Position numbers and translations under genes: made by a program. Below the pieces are notes generated by a model, which saw nothing but the letters and a program-made list of their open reading frames with translations, was not told the DNA's origin and did no database searches. 64,000 bases of DNA from Capsicum annuum (Eukaryota; Streptophyta; Magnoliopsida; Solanales; Solanaceae), in assembly GCF_002878395.1 (NCBI RefSeq), contig NC_061120.1, forward strand, positions 117,085,519-117,149,518, written 5' to 3'. The stretch's first letter is position 1, and the number at the start of each line of letters is the position of its first letter. This document shows, piece after piece, positions 32,420 to 44,659 of the stretch.

Positions 32420-33440
32420 AAAAGTTCATCAGTTAGCCAGATTGGGTGTGAGATTGGTTGATTCAGTTGAAGGGAATGTTTGGGTCTAGAGCAGTTCCAA
32501 ATCTTCTCTAGTTTCAAAAGTGAAGGAGAAACAAGATAAGGATTCTAGGTTGGTCAAACTGAAGGAGTCAGTTAAAGACCAAAAGGTAGAGGTTTTCTCC
32601 CAAGGGGAAGATGGTGTCTTGAGATACCAGAGTAGATTGTGTGTGCCATGTGTTGATGATTTGAGGCAGAAAATTATGGCAGAAGTGCATGGTGCGTATT
32701 ATTCCATTCATCCAAGAGCCACCAAGATGTACCACGATCTGCGGGAAGTCTATTGGGGGAGTAGTATGAAGAAAGATATAGCAGAGTTTGTATCCAAGTG
32801 TGCAACTTGTCAATAGGTTAAGGTAGAGCACCAAAGACCTGGTGGTACATTGCAAGAGTTTAGTATCCCCACTTGAAAGTAGGAAGAGGTGACTATAGAC
32901 TTTGTGACTGGATTACCCCATTTGTGTCGTCAACATGATTCGATTTGGGTTACTGTAGATAGATTGACTGGGCATATTTCTTACCAGTTCATACATCCTA
33001 CATAGCTGAAGATTATGCCAAGTTTTATATTAGAGAGCTAGTTAGATTGCATGGAGTTCTTTTGAGCATCATCTCAGATATGATTACTTAGTTTACCTCT
33101 TAGTTTTGGAAAGCTTTTCAGAAGGATCTTGGTACCTAAGTTCATCTTAGTTCAGCTTTTCATCCACAGACAGATGGTCAGGAAGAATGGACCATTCAGA
33201 CTCTAGAAGATATGTTAAAGGCGTGTGTTGACTTCATAGGTAGTTGGGATGGCCACTTGCCATTGATTGAGTTCGCCTATAATAAGAGTTATCATTCCAT
33301 TATCCATATGGCCCCGTTTGAAGCTCTTTATGGGTGGAGATATAGATCGCCAGTGGGTTGGTTTAAAGTGGGTGAGGCCACTTTGATTGGGCCAGACATG
33401 GTGTTTGAAGCCATGGAGAAAGTTTAGTTGATTTGAGAGA
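32420..33440 (+). pseudogene. Element B integrase, broken
   Basis: The HHCC finger is complete (EVHGAYYSIHPRATKMYHDL, then CATC) before a stop at 32814. The core reads FVTGLPHLCRQHDSIWV, VDRLTG with a small deletion after it, IISDMIT (second Asp), and DGQEEWTIQTLEDMLKACVD (Glu). ORF 33212-33427 continues with PFEALYGWRYRSPVGWFKVG. Confidence 0.85.
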
Positions 33441-33960
33441 GATTAAAAACAGCCCAGAGTCGTCATAAATCTTATGCAGGTATAAGAAGAAAATATCTAA
33501 AGTTTGCATTAGATGATCTTATGTATTTGAAAGTTTCACCCATGAAGGGGGTGAAGAGATTTGGCAAAAAAGGGAAGCTTAGTCCCTGATATGTAAGCCC
33601 CTTTTGGATTTTGTGTTGTGTTGAGAAGGTAGCGTATAAGCTTGATCTACCTGCAACTTTGTCCCTAATTCATCCAGTATTCCATGTGTCCTTATTGAAG
33701 AAGTTCATAGATGATTCAACCATTATAGTCCCTCTAGAAAGTACAGATATTCAGAATAGCCTTTCATATGAAGAAGTTCCAGTAGAGATTCTTGATCACC
33801 AAATCCATAGACTAAGGAACAAAAAAGTTCCCTTGGTTAAAGTTCTATGGTAAAATTAGTCTGTTGAGGGTGCTACTTGGGAAGCAAAAGTAGACATATA
33901 CACCAAGTATCCTCATCTTTTCCCCACGAACTCAGATTAAGCCGAAGGTAATAGTCTTCC
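33440..33960 (+). pseudogene. Element B integrase C-terminus and chromodomain
   Basis: ORF 33611-33853 reads KVAYKLDLPATLSLIHPVFH, YEEVPVEILDHQIHRLRNKK and VPLVKVLW, then a stop, then ATWEAKVDIYTKYPHLF. This is the chromodomain-type tail of Del/Tekay chromoviruses. Confidence 0.8.
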
Positions 33961-34175
33961 TTCATTCAGTTCTTTTTCAGTCTCAGATTCAGCTATATGG
34001 TTGTCTCCATGTAAAATCATGCACTCAAAGATTCCCTCAGTAGCTCAACATGTTCTAGATTCAGTCATACAGTTTATTTCAGTTGAGCATGATAGCTTAT
34101 AGCCTCAGATTCCTCAGCATTTTCAGCTTAACTAGCCATATTTGAGGATGAATGTTCCCATGGGGGGAGATATTA
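33961..34175 (+). other. Element B 3' UTR and polypurine tract
   Basis: Ends in ATGGGGGGAGATATTA just before the LTR; the purine run marks the plus-strand primer. Confidence 0.75.
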
Positions 34176-36553
34176 TGAGACCTCACAAAATCCTAGCTTA
34201 ACTCAGTCCTTTAGATCAGAAAAAGAGGTCCCAGAATTAGAAAAATTTAGCTAGGTAATGACAGTCTCATTTTAGGACCTCAGTATTTCTATAATTTTGT
34301 TTATGTCCCTTACTACCTTAAAGTGTCAATTTTTATGTCGATTCATGATCAAGGAGGTCAATGGGTGTTCTTAGGAGAGTTTCAGATTTTTTGGACCCCA
34401 TTAGAAGCTCGTTGGGATGTTGAAATAATGAGTCGACATGATCTCGATGTGTCATGTCACCTAACGCGTTGATATATATTTTTCTCCAGCTCTCAGTACA
34501 AATTCCAGTGAGCCAATGCGATCTTGATGCATTGCATCAGCCATCACATAGACCCCATCAACACTGTACGTCGATCTATGCGTCGCTGGGTGTAAATTTT
34601 TTGTAATTATAATACGCGTCCAAAGGGGTAAATGAGTCAATTTCCCCACTCTTATTCGGCCCAAAATACACAATTCTATCCCCAAAGAGCAAAGATACCT
34701 CATTATTTGTCTTTTTTATCTCTAATAACAAACCCTAGCTCTAAGAATCAAGAACAAATCCCATAAATTCTACTTCGAGAAATCTTATAATTCAAAGCTC
34801 CGGGTTCAATAACTTCAAGAGGAAGCTTCAAGAACACCATTATAGAGTCAAGAATCAAGCTTTTACATTCAAATTCATCAACAAAGGTTTGTGTGGTTTA
34901 TGAGCAAGGATCCTCTTTCATCCCTGTGCCCAAAACCAAAGTTTGTATTTCAAATTTATATGGTTTTAAATGAATATACATGAGATTTGAATTAGGGTTC
35001 ATACCCATTATTGCTAATTGTAAGATTACGAGATTTCAAGTGTTTTAGAAGTTGAATTATATGTCTATTTCTATATTTTTCATGCCTATTGAGTAAATTT
35101 CAGATTTTAAGATGAATTATCATAGTTTTCACTAACAAGCATGATTATTATGATGTTTTGACATGAGATTGATGCATGGGTTACTAAGCCCAAGATTATT
35201 TGTTGATATTTCAAGAAAGATGATTCTTTAAGCATCTTATGATCAGATTAATTATAGATTTTTAATAAAGCTTTGATCTTTTGATCCTTATATAAGATTT
35301 GGAGTCCACTTTACAGATTTATTACAGATTATAGAATTCAAAACAACTTTATTTATAGATTAAATCAGATAAATGCATAACTGGTTTTATAATAACCCTT
35401 ATGCTAGTTTTTAAAGTAGATTTCCAATAGAATAAGCACAGATTAAAGGGATTAGTATTTAGCACTAAGCAGGAAGTGTGGGATTAGCATGCCCTATCTT
35501 CCACAGAACTACGTAGCCAATGTAGGTACAGATTATCAAATTATTCCCATTCCAATATGGATGACATTTATAGATGTGATTCACTTAGCTCAGGTTATAC
35601 TCCTTGGTAAAAGTAAGACACTTCTCTCCATCGTGAGGCTTTTCCTATAGGGGAACAAAATATTGGACTCTATGTTAGCTCACATGGTTTATATCGGTTA
35701 GAAGAACCTCCCTAACTATAAAAGCTTTCATAACAGTTTTTAAGGAATTTTCCTACAGTTTTAAGCTTACAGTATAACAAAAAAGCTTTTAGAAAACTAA
35801 GTGTAAAGGCTCACAACTTTATTCAAATTATGGTTTACAGAAAGTTATTAGCTACAGATTTCAGCTTTCAGATTTCAGATATAAAAGTGAGTCCTTTCCA
35901 TACTTAAATATCATGATTTATTGACAAATCACTAGCACAAGTCTTAGAACTAAATGTTATGACTCACTAGATTTACAAAGTATGATTTGCTATTCATGAT
36001 TATAAATTTTAGTTTTATTTTTTCAGATATTCCAACTTGTGTGAGTCATTTACATTTAGCATGCATCATTTTAAAAATTATGATTATGAGATAATGTTTT
36101 ACTTATGTATTTCACCCCTATATACTTCGTACATCCTCAAAGTACTGATCCACATATACGTCTATGTGCTATATTGTATCATAATGTAGGTTCAAGTGCT
36201 CAGTATCAACAGCGTGAGTAGTTCGAGTATCTCCATCCACATTCGATAGTTGGTGAGTTCTCAAGTTTGGGGAATTATTCATTCAGATTTTTCATGCTTA
36301 TTAGTTTATATTATTCAGTATTCTTTTCAGACAGTTCAAGTTAGCTAGGGTCCTAGTGACTATTTATTAGTAGTAGAGGCTTGTCAGACTGCTAGTTACC
36401 ATTTAGACTTATAGTATTTGATTTTCAGAGACTATATTTAGATTTTTCTCAGATATTTCAGTCAGATTTTCACATTTAACAAGATTATATATCTATATTT
36501 CTATTATTATGAGATTCAGACTTAGTAAAAGGTAGACAGGATTAGCTTAAGAC
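34176..36553 (+). repeat. Element B 3' LTR, lacking its last part
   Basis: Starts TGAGACCTCACAAAATCC and follows the 5' LTR until GGATTAGCTTAAG at about 36552. It keeps the telo-box AAACCCTA at 34730-34737. The palindromes at 34446-34458 and 34525-34537 have lost their CpGs. Confidence 0.88.
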
Positions 36554-37080
36554 CCTAATTGGTATGTCTCCCTACTATTGGTGTTTGGGAATTCATGTCA
36601 CTTGCCTGTCGAGCTGGAGCATAAATCCTTATGTCTTTGAAGAGGTTAAACATGAATTGGGAAGAGGCTTTCGAGTGAAGGGTTACTAAACTTCATGAGT
36701 AGGAGCATTTTTGACTTAAGTCTAATGAAAGTTTCGCCTTGTATAAGGAGAAAATTATGAAATGACATGATGCTAAAATACTAAGGTGGGAATTTCTTGT
36801 CTGCGATGGTGTACTCCTTTACAATTTTTGTTTAAAACTCTTTGCAGGGAAGCTTCGTTCTAAATGGTAGGGCCGTTTTGTGATTTCAAATTTTTACCCT
36901 AGTGGTGCCATTGAATTAGAAGATTATGAAAAAAGAGGTTTTCAGTAAATGGCCAAAGGGTGAAACACTACAATTTGGGAGGTCCTGGGGTGGCCAAGGT
37001 GGAGTTGGTACATTTTAAAGACCCTTCATGGTGAGAAAGAAGAGTCGTTCCACAACGTTAAATTAGGCACTTGATGGGAG
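36554..37080 (+). pseudogene. Athila/Tat-like integrase C-terminal fragment (part of J)
   Basis: Fragments in shifting frames read VFGNSCHLPVELEHKSL, MNWEEA, LYKEKIMK, RREFLVCD-like text, LKLFAGKLRSKW and GPFVISNFYPSGAIELEDYE, the integrase tail of Athila/Tat elements (CHLPVELEHxA ... GKLxSRWxGPF ... GAVEI). It ends with the Athila boundary phrase TTAAATTAGGCACTTGATGG followed by GAGGCAAAT. It begins directly at the truncated end of element B. Confidence 0.75.
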
Positions 37081-39093
37081 GCAAATCATCCTTTACACAC
37101 TTAATACATTTTTTGATGTTTTTAGGTGTTTAGACACAAGTTAACAGTCCAAAAAAATAGGGGAAAAATAGAGTTGGAAAATGGAAGATGTGCAAGAAAA
37201 CAAAGCAAAAATAGGGGAAAATCAGCCTTATATACTGCGATTGTGGTTTGAGGGCCATAATCGCAGTACATCCTATCGTAATCACAACATTACAGGAAAA
37301 ATCATGTTGTTGCTTAAGGGAGTCCCTCTTAACCCTAGTACTTCTTTTATCTATTGTAGTGAGGACACTTCAAGTCTTTAAGTTAGGGACCTATATTTGT
37401 GTCGGGCCTCATAATTGAAGAGTCTCACCCCAATCATACAGATTGTTGTATTTTTTGTGATTGATATCGAATGAATATTTCCCTATGAGAGATTGAGTGA
37501 CGATATTCTTAAGGAAAAATCATCGTGATTGAGTTTTGAGACATGAATGCAGGAGAAGTCTTAGTATCCATAGCATTGGAGCTATAAATGCAAGGGAAAT
37601 CGAAGTACTTGTAGCATTTTGAATTTGGGATCAGCCTTATACCTATGGTGAAGTTTAAGTAGCCATATGGTTTTCCCTCATGAATGCCAAAATATAAGAC
37701 CACAACTTGGTTTGGTTCCATAAATAGAAAATTAAGCATGGTGCAAATACAAAGCAAACACCCCCTCTCTATCTAAAAATTTTTGAAAACCAACGGCATA
37801 GATGTGAATAATTTTGTAACAATACTTTACCTCTTTTTGTGACTCTGAAGTCTTTAGCTTGTAGAAATCGGTCAATACTCCCTTGTGTCTTTAGTGGGAA
37901 GTGCAATTGAGCCTCCTTGAAAAGTTTCATTCCATATGTGGTGAACATATTTTTCTAACTCTCATGCATACTTGTACCATCTAGAACTTGCCCCATTAAT
38001 AGCTTAAACCTAATTGTGATTATACTTGTATGATGAATTGATCTTAGGCCTCCTAAGTGAACATTAGGATCCCACTTTAGCCTATATAGCCTAACCATAA
38101 ATCGAATAGTATCCTTAGTTATCCATTTTAATCCTTCAAGACTTTCCTTGGAAACCACATTACAAGCCTAGAACCATTCAAATTTTTTCCCTCTTTTGAA
38201 TCCTACCCTCCTTGAACTTGGAAAATAAAACTTGAGGAAAAATGCCTAAGTTGGTAGTGGTAAGTTTCGAAGATATGACCTTGACCATGATAATGTAAGT
38301 GGATGCCTATGATTCTAAGGAATAGAGAAATTAAAAAAGTGAAAAAAAAGTATCATCAAAAGAAGGATTAGCATAGAGTGCAAAAGAAATAGTCAAACGA
38401 CAATACTTTGAAAGAATTGGGTAAATCAAGGTAGCAAAAGTAGGCATGTGTAAATTTTGGAGAAAAATGAAGTGGTCCATTGTCCAAAGTTGGGTTAAAA
38501 TAGTGTAACGTAGATTTTCAAAGAGGGTTTAGTCGCTTTGTTCCTAAATGATATCATACCCTTTCCCCAAACCTACATTACAAGCTTAAAAAGTCCTTTG
38601 AGATCTGCAACCAAGTGTATCCATTGTACTGGCAATTGAAAATAATAGTAAGCCTATGGTATAGCACGTGTTAGTATTGAGGGAGTCTTTGTGAGAGTGA
38701 GTGTTTGCACTTAAATCCTTTATTACATAGTAGACAATTTGGCATGTGGGATTTTCTTCTCGTGAGGAGGCATGTAGACTAATTAAGGTGGGTAAGATTG
38801 TCATCTTCCAAAAAATGAGGCAAAAGAGTATGGTGGAGTCGCTATTGATAGTAATTCATTTTTATAGAGTTAGTAATTGTTGCATTGTAGTTATTTAAAG
38901 TCCTTTGCATCTTTGAGATTGTATTTATGTCGAGGGGAGTCGAGAGAAAAGCTTTGCCCATGCTTGAGAGCTACTTGTTGGTGCTAATAAGGTTTGAAGT
39001 CATTGTGATCATTTGGTCGTGTTTGGGCTTAAATTTGTATTGTCTCATTGAGTAAGAAGTAGTGTTGCTTGAGGACAATTAAGGGTTTGGGGG
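37081..39093 (+). other. Athila-like 3' untranslated region (part of J)
   Basis: About 2 kb without a supported gene. Near 37240-37290 it has the motif pair TGCGATTGTGG and ATAATCGCAGT. From 37490 on it aligns with 17780-19260 and, reversed, with 62440-63725. The ends AGTGTTGCTTGAGGACAATT and a G-rich run lead into the LTR. The ORFs here (37181-37381, 37509-37757, 37955-38158, 38586-38804) are not supported. Confidence 0.65.
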
Positions 39094-40498
39094 CACCACT
39101 TATTTATGTCCAAATTTGGGCACACTACTATGATTTAATGGTACGAACGAGACTACTTTGTTAGTTGAATGCACTAATTCCCACGTTGTGCAGGTATACA
39201 ATTGATGATAAGAAAAGAAGTGGAAGTGAGCTAAAAAAGAATAAAAAAGGGGAAGATTAGTACAAAAGATGGAAAAATCATGAATGGGAAGTGACCCTCA
39301 GTTACTTCTATCTTGGTCTGAGGATTGTGATCGCGGCAATTTATGAGTAGTCAAGATAGTGGTCACAATGGTCTTACCGCAATTGCAAGAGCCACAAGCA
39401 TAATAAGAAGCTAGTGATCACGATGATAAGGATTATGGCTCATGGGAAGAAATGTAATTATGCATAGCTAGGTCAAATTCTAAACGGGGAGAAAATCCAT
39501 TCACTTAGAGTACCATGAACTAGAATTGAGATTTTAAACTTTGAAAAATCCTAGAAATTTTGGCAAGATTCTTTTGTTTAATTTTTTCCAAGTTTTTTTC
39601 AGTTGTAGTTAGAGTGAAATTGAAGAATATTCTTATTGGAAACCTTGGATGATCAATTTAGTATACTCTCATTCCCTTACTTCATGAGTAGCTAAATAAT
39701 TTATCTTGGGATTATGTTGAACTAGGGTGCAAATATGTGAGGATTGTGATTTATTAGTGTAGATTCTTGGTCATTGATTGTAGGTTTCACTAATGCATGC
39801 TTGATTTAGTTGGGATTTATGGGTGAAAACACCAAATTACCAAAATGGATTTGTGGGTGAAAACCCTAAATTCTCAAACTCTTACATTATCCTTGAAAGA
39901 GGGATATGAGTCACAAGGCATTAGTGGACAAAACTTAGATTTAGTTTATGTTTTTTTTCATCATCTTAGAAATAAGGGTGAGTTAAGAATTAACTAGATC
40001 CTGGGCATCTTCCTAGAAATAGGGATGCCCATTTGAGGCATTAGGTGATTTTGCTTACCACACCATGAGGTATCCGAAAGGATCAATGGGTGATAATCTT
40101 GAGGCTTAGTTGAAAGATTAGCCTCAAGAACTCCCAACCTAGCCTACCTATGTAATTGATGACTAGAACTTGCACCCAATTATCATGAATCCATGCATTA
40201 TTTTCCTCTAGGAATACACAATCCCATGACTAATTTCATATTGAAATGTTATTTACAATTGTGGCCTTTATTTGTTAGTTTTAATAGACTTTGGTAGAAT
40301 AACCTTCCAAACTAGACTCCCCCATTTTTATTCAAGCATTTCTTTTTATTTACACTATGGGGATACACTTAGGCGCTATCAACACCTATACAGTTTAAAG
40401 GATAGATTTGCTTCTCGAGGATTCGACCTTAACATGAGTTGAGCTTTATTTACAAAGATCGTCCTATATCAATACTATGGTATGGATGAGCGTGATCA
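39094..40498 (+). repeat. Athila-like LTR, right end of J (about 1.4 kb)
   Basis: The start is worn (GGGGGCACCACT where other copies have GGGGGTGTTGATG) and the end is GATGAGCGTGATCA. It includes GTGATCGCGGC and ACCGCAATTGCA motifs at 39320-39410. It matches 61018-62437 in reverse and 25773-26536 in reverse. Confidence 0.75.
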
Positions 40499-41844
40499 GT
40501 TCATACCCAATTTCCATATTTTTGAGATTATGACATTATCATGTGATTTAAAGTTTAGTTAGCACAAGATTTTACCTTTACTCATGTTTTTACTTACATG
40601 ATTGTTCTTATGAGATGAATTTTAATATTTTTACATGAATTCCTACGAGTTGATAAATATGCTTCATTTTTAGCATGATTTAGTCGGTTTTCAAATAAGG
40701 ACATATGATTTATCATGACTCTCAGTTTACAAGAAGTTCATATTTACTATTTCAAATTACTATAATATGATTCAAATTACAGTTTTGATCTTATGATCCC
40801 AAACATGATATAAATTCACACAAATATTCATGAGTATGATTTATTAATATAAGCATGATTGGTTTTCACATTTATAAACCCACGTTCTTATTTTAAAGTG
40901 AATCCATTAGTATGAGCATGCAATATATATATTTGGGAGTAGTATTTTGCACCGACAGGAGAATGTGGGTTCAAAGCATCCTATTCTCCAAAAACTATGT
41001 GCCACCATAGGTTTAGGGGCCTCGATAAAAAAGAGTCCCCCTAGCCCATTATGGGCTATATTTAGTGATCACTCCAATTTTAGATTAGGTTCTACTCTGA
41101 TAGCAAGGATAGAACAACCCTCCTCAATGTGGGTCAGATATTGGACTCTATGTTAGCTTACATAGTTTATGCCGATTATGAGAATCTCCAACAAAAAAAG
41201 ATAAAAGTAAAGATTTTAGAAACTAAGTGTAATGACTCACTAAGCTTATCAGATTATGCTTTAGTATTCATGTTTTATGATATTTCATCTTTCATTTTAT
41301 TCATGACCAAGACGAGTCCTTTTACACTTAGCATGCATGATTTGAAAGTATGTTCATTTTTAGTTTTAATTATTGCATTCATCCCCACATACTCAGTACA
41401 TTCCAGAAGTACTAACCATATATATGGTTGTATAGCTACATTGTTTCATAATGTAGGTACCAATTGTATCCCACAACACCATGATCAAACAATACACAAC
41501 TTCAGCTAGTAGGTGATGAGTTCTCTTGATTTGAGGACTCGATTTAGCTCTAGTCCTAGTATTATATTTTTATTCAGTCATATTAATTACGGATGGCTGA
41601 GGGCCATGTCCCGACTACCTATAGTCAATATTAGTAGAGGATTCATAAACAATCAGTCAAAGTTGATGTATTTAGTTTCAGTTTCCTTTGTATAAACAAT
41701 GTTGTAAGTTTTTGACTAGTTTTGTAATGAGCAAGTTCAGCTAATGACATCTCTTCCACTGATTTCTTTCAATTTTATGTATTTACTCAGTTGCTCACGA
41801 ATCATGCTAGTCTCATAAGTTATCTTAGGATTACTTGTGGTTCT
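40499..41844 (+). repeat. Element C 3' LTR, right part
   Basis: Begins with the duplicated GTTCA and continues the LTR where 25772 left off (compare 20330-21615). About the last 40 bases of the LTR and its 3' flank are missing because element D starts at 41845. The ORFs at 40947-41156, 41129-41509 and 41513-41695 lie inside the LTR and are not genes. Confidence 0.8.
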
Positions 41845-43299
41845 TGATGATGTAGAAATAATATTTCCTATCATGTTATGAGATGGTCGCTGTCAAAATA
41901 TAGTAACCCAACAGAGGTTGGGGTCGAATCCCAAGGAAATACGTGAAAGTGTGGATCTCAGCTATTGCAGTTGATTGGCAGAACAAGGAAAGTAAATAGG
42001 GGGTTTTGATGTAGTAATCTCGTACAAGAAACTATACTAACTTCAATTTTAATCAGTCATAGGTGAAAACTAGGATTGTTTTCCCTTGGATTCTTAACTC
42101 CGCAGGCTTATCATGCTTTGTTGAACCAACACGATACTTTGCATGTGGAATCGATAAGTTATGTACCTTCTACAGTCTTTTGGATGAACAGAAGGATTTG
42201 ACCCTTTACCTTTTAAGTCTTAGTATGTTGACTTATTAGCACTTATCTTGATCCTAGTTAACTATTACATTTTGAGTCTCCAGTTATTTGATAAAATCTA
42301 ACAACCTTACTATGATAGAACTTAAAAGCATGGATTGATAGTTAAACTCCAAATTACTATTGTCTTTATCTTTTCCTAGTGACTTATCGAATTTGGGAGT
42401 ATGTAGCAATATCTAGGAGGGATCCTAATGTGTGCACCCATTATGAAAACTATTATAACAAAGATAAAGCAATACATGCATGGGTATCGGTTCAAAAAAA
42501 TGAAAGAACTTCCCTTACTTCGTCAATTTGTAGGGTTTCCACAACCCTCGTTGTGGGTTTTATCCTCTCATACTTGTTAAGAAATCAATAACATTCATAT
42601 TTGAAAGTATAGATGACAACACAATGATATGAATAAATAAAACCCACTACCATAACTGAATTAATGAACCAAAGTCAATATAAGAGAATCCAAGACCAAA
42701 ATCAGATATTGGAATCAAAATATGTTTGTGAATACCAAAATATGTAGCTCCTACTAAAAAACACATAAAAGGTATTTATAGTACATAAGAAAACCCTAAA
42801 AGCCCAAATTAAATAGGAGAAAATAGGGTTGGTGGCATATGTGATCTATACCCACGGTCTAGCACTGGGCGCAGGTAGTACCTCTACATTCCTGGCCCTG
42901 GGCGTAGGTACAAATCATAGGTACCAGATGGAAGAAATCTTGTAAGTTAGCTCTCAGAATTTTGGACTTTTGGCACTTGCTTTGCCTACCTTCAGTTCGT
43001 AGGTCCTGCATACAGTCTGTAGGTTGACTTAGTATGTGTTGGGAGTCATATTTTCAGCTCTACTTTAATTCTCGGATATGATTTGTCATGATTAAATCAA
43101 AAAGTATCTCAAACATCCATAATTTCTCCAAAATAGCTAATAACACCTTTTTCATACTTTTCACAAACTTATCATCCAAAACATGATTTCCTACAAAACA
43201 TACCCAAAAACCATCATATCTAATGAAATAAACTCAGAAACTTGCATATTTTTCTTGATTCAAGTGTCAAAAGTGCTATATTTCTATCTCCCATCAACA
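41845..43299 (-). repeat. Element D 3' LTR (about 1.45 kb)
   Basis: Minus-strand start TGTTGATGGGAG (43299), end CTACATCATCA (41845). Matches 55436-56472 over its upper part. Contains repeated GGGCG(C/T)AGGTA and TTCGTAGGTCCTGCATACAG motifs (42850-43030) and AAACCCTA (plus strand) at 42791-42798. ORF 42379-42591 is not supported. Confidence 0.7.
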
Positions 43300-44519
43300 T
43301 CCTCAACTTATAATGTTTCCATGTCCTTAGTCAACAAAACACAATAAAAACAAAAACACCGATTAACTAGGAGAAACTAAGCTACTTAAGGTAGTCAGTC
43401 AATAGGTAAAACTCATATTACAACATCCCCATCCAACCTTATTTTTCAAAACCAATTATGTATGAATATGAAGTACAACAATGTGACATAATGGGATAAA
43501 GGTATGGCAATTACATTAGAAACAGACAACTACTCATATATACAAGTTACACTGCCCGAAACAAGCAACTAGCTAGCATAATTTTTTCTTTTTATTCTTT
43601 TATGCACATTCAGGTTGGGTGTGGTTTCTTTATTCTTTCTTTTCTCTTTTTCATAATTTTCTTTTCTTTTTCCTTGTTTTTCTACCTTACCCAGCGTTAC
43701 TAACTTTTTTCTCTTATTTTACCCTTTTTCATACCTATTTTACACTACACATCCCTATGATAGCCACCCTCAACTTAGGCATTTTGCTTGAGTTGAGGTG
43801 CATAATGTCCAAGGAGGACCAAGTCCAAAAAAGATTCATTGTAAATATAAATGGGAAGGTGAATGGTAAAATGAGAAAAATAGGCTACAACTCTCAAAAT
43901 AGGGATCAATGAATACAATTTAGACATGGAAGGTCATTTAGGATAAAAGTGGTCTAAAATAAAAAATGACCTATGGTCCTTTCCTAACTGACTATCCTTA
44001 AACCTAGGAAAGACTAACCAGGCAAAATCTAAATTCGACACACATAGAGAACTAGGTAGTATCTCACACACACATAGCATAGAGTCAAGATTACTAACTA
44101 CTACCTATCCGGTTCATGAAATTATTAGAAGGTTAGTGTCATGTCCCTAATTTTAATGCCATAACAAGATCCATACTGTTCACACATATATACATTCGCA
44201 CATCTCTAAAACAAAAATTTTTGGAGAGGTATCAAAAATTAGTCAGAACATGAATATTGCCCTAAATACTTAAAATCTCCTAATTACACAAAAAGAACAC
44301 AATACAAAATAAAACATAATACAATATAAAATTATCCTAGACATATAGGTTCTATAATCGTACCACGATTGGTAGGAAAAGAAGCACGACAACAGAAACC
44401 CGCAATGGCATAGTATACCCACCCCCAATAAAAAACTATGCACTGTCCTCAATGTACAAAAACAAAGTAAAACATAGGGAAGTGAGAACATAAATAGGAC
44501 TCACTAGGCGTCTGAATTA
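43300..44519 (-). other. Element D 3' untranslated region
   Basis: Ends (minus strand) in the run leading to the LTR, GACATGGAAACATTATAAG then TTGAGGATG. A strong pyrimidine tract on the plus strand (43588-43690, TTTTCTTTTT-like) is a purine tract in the element's orientation. Shared with 56473-56750. The ORFs 43619-43912 and 44270-44491 are low-complexity and not supported. Confidence 0.55.
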
Positions 44520-44659
44520 GGAGCATCCCTAAATAGGGAAATTTCAGCTTACGGAGGCAATGGTGGTGGCAGTGCACTACTGGATGATGCACCCGCTTCT
44601 ATAGATGTAGGCCTCTACCTATCGATAAATGCATACTCTATCAAGTCATGTATGGCTTA
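44520..44659 (-). pseudogene. End of the Athila-like downstream ORF (element D), cut by element E
   Basis: Minus strand reads through SSSSALPPPLPP-like sequence and AEISLFRDAPNSDA to a stop at about 44512. It continues the ORF at 53517-54020 on the other side of element E. The last bases GCTTA (44655-44659) recur at 53517-53521 as the likely target duplication of E. Confidence 0.5.

Larger units (their letters stand above)
26537..36553 (+). mobile_element. Element B: nearly complete Del/Tekay-like Ty3/gypsy element
   Basis: 5' LTR 26537-29128, intact primer site, gag, protease, RT, RNase H, integrase, chromodomain, polypurine tract and 3' LTR from 34176. The 3' LTR lacks about the last 70 bases and joins an Athila-like integrase fragment at 36553-36556, so the right end was lost by deletion. 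Numerous stops make it inactive. Confidence 0.9.
25773..40498. mobile_element. Insertion J: Athila-like DNA with inverted LTR ends
   Basis: The two outer ends are the same LTR end in opposite directions: TGATCACGCTCATC at 25773 and GATGAGCGTGATCA at 40498, with similarity continuing for about 760 bp (25773-26536 against the reverse complement of about 39730-40498). The target is the 3' LTR of element C, which reads through if J is removed, and GTTCA is duplicated at 25768-25772 and 40499-40503. Inside are element B and an Athila-like integrase tail, 3' region and LTR in plus orientation. See the findings for possible origins. Confidence 0.7.

Noticed and set aside
44270..44491. Small Cys/Phe-rich minus-strand ORF as a secreted peptide gene
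   Set aside because: Inside the Athila-like 3' UTR, no signal peptide pattern or conservation visible.
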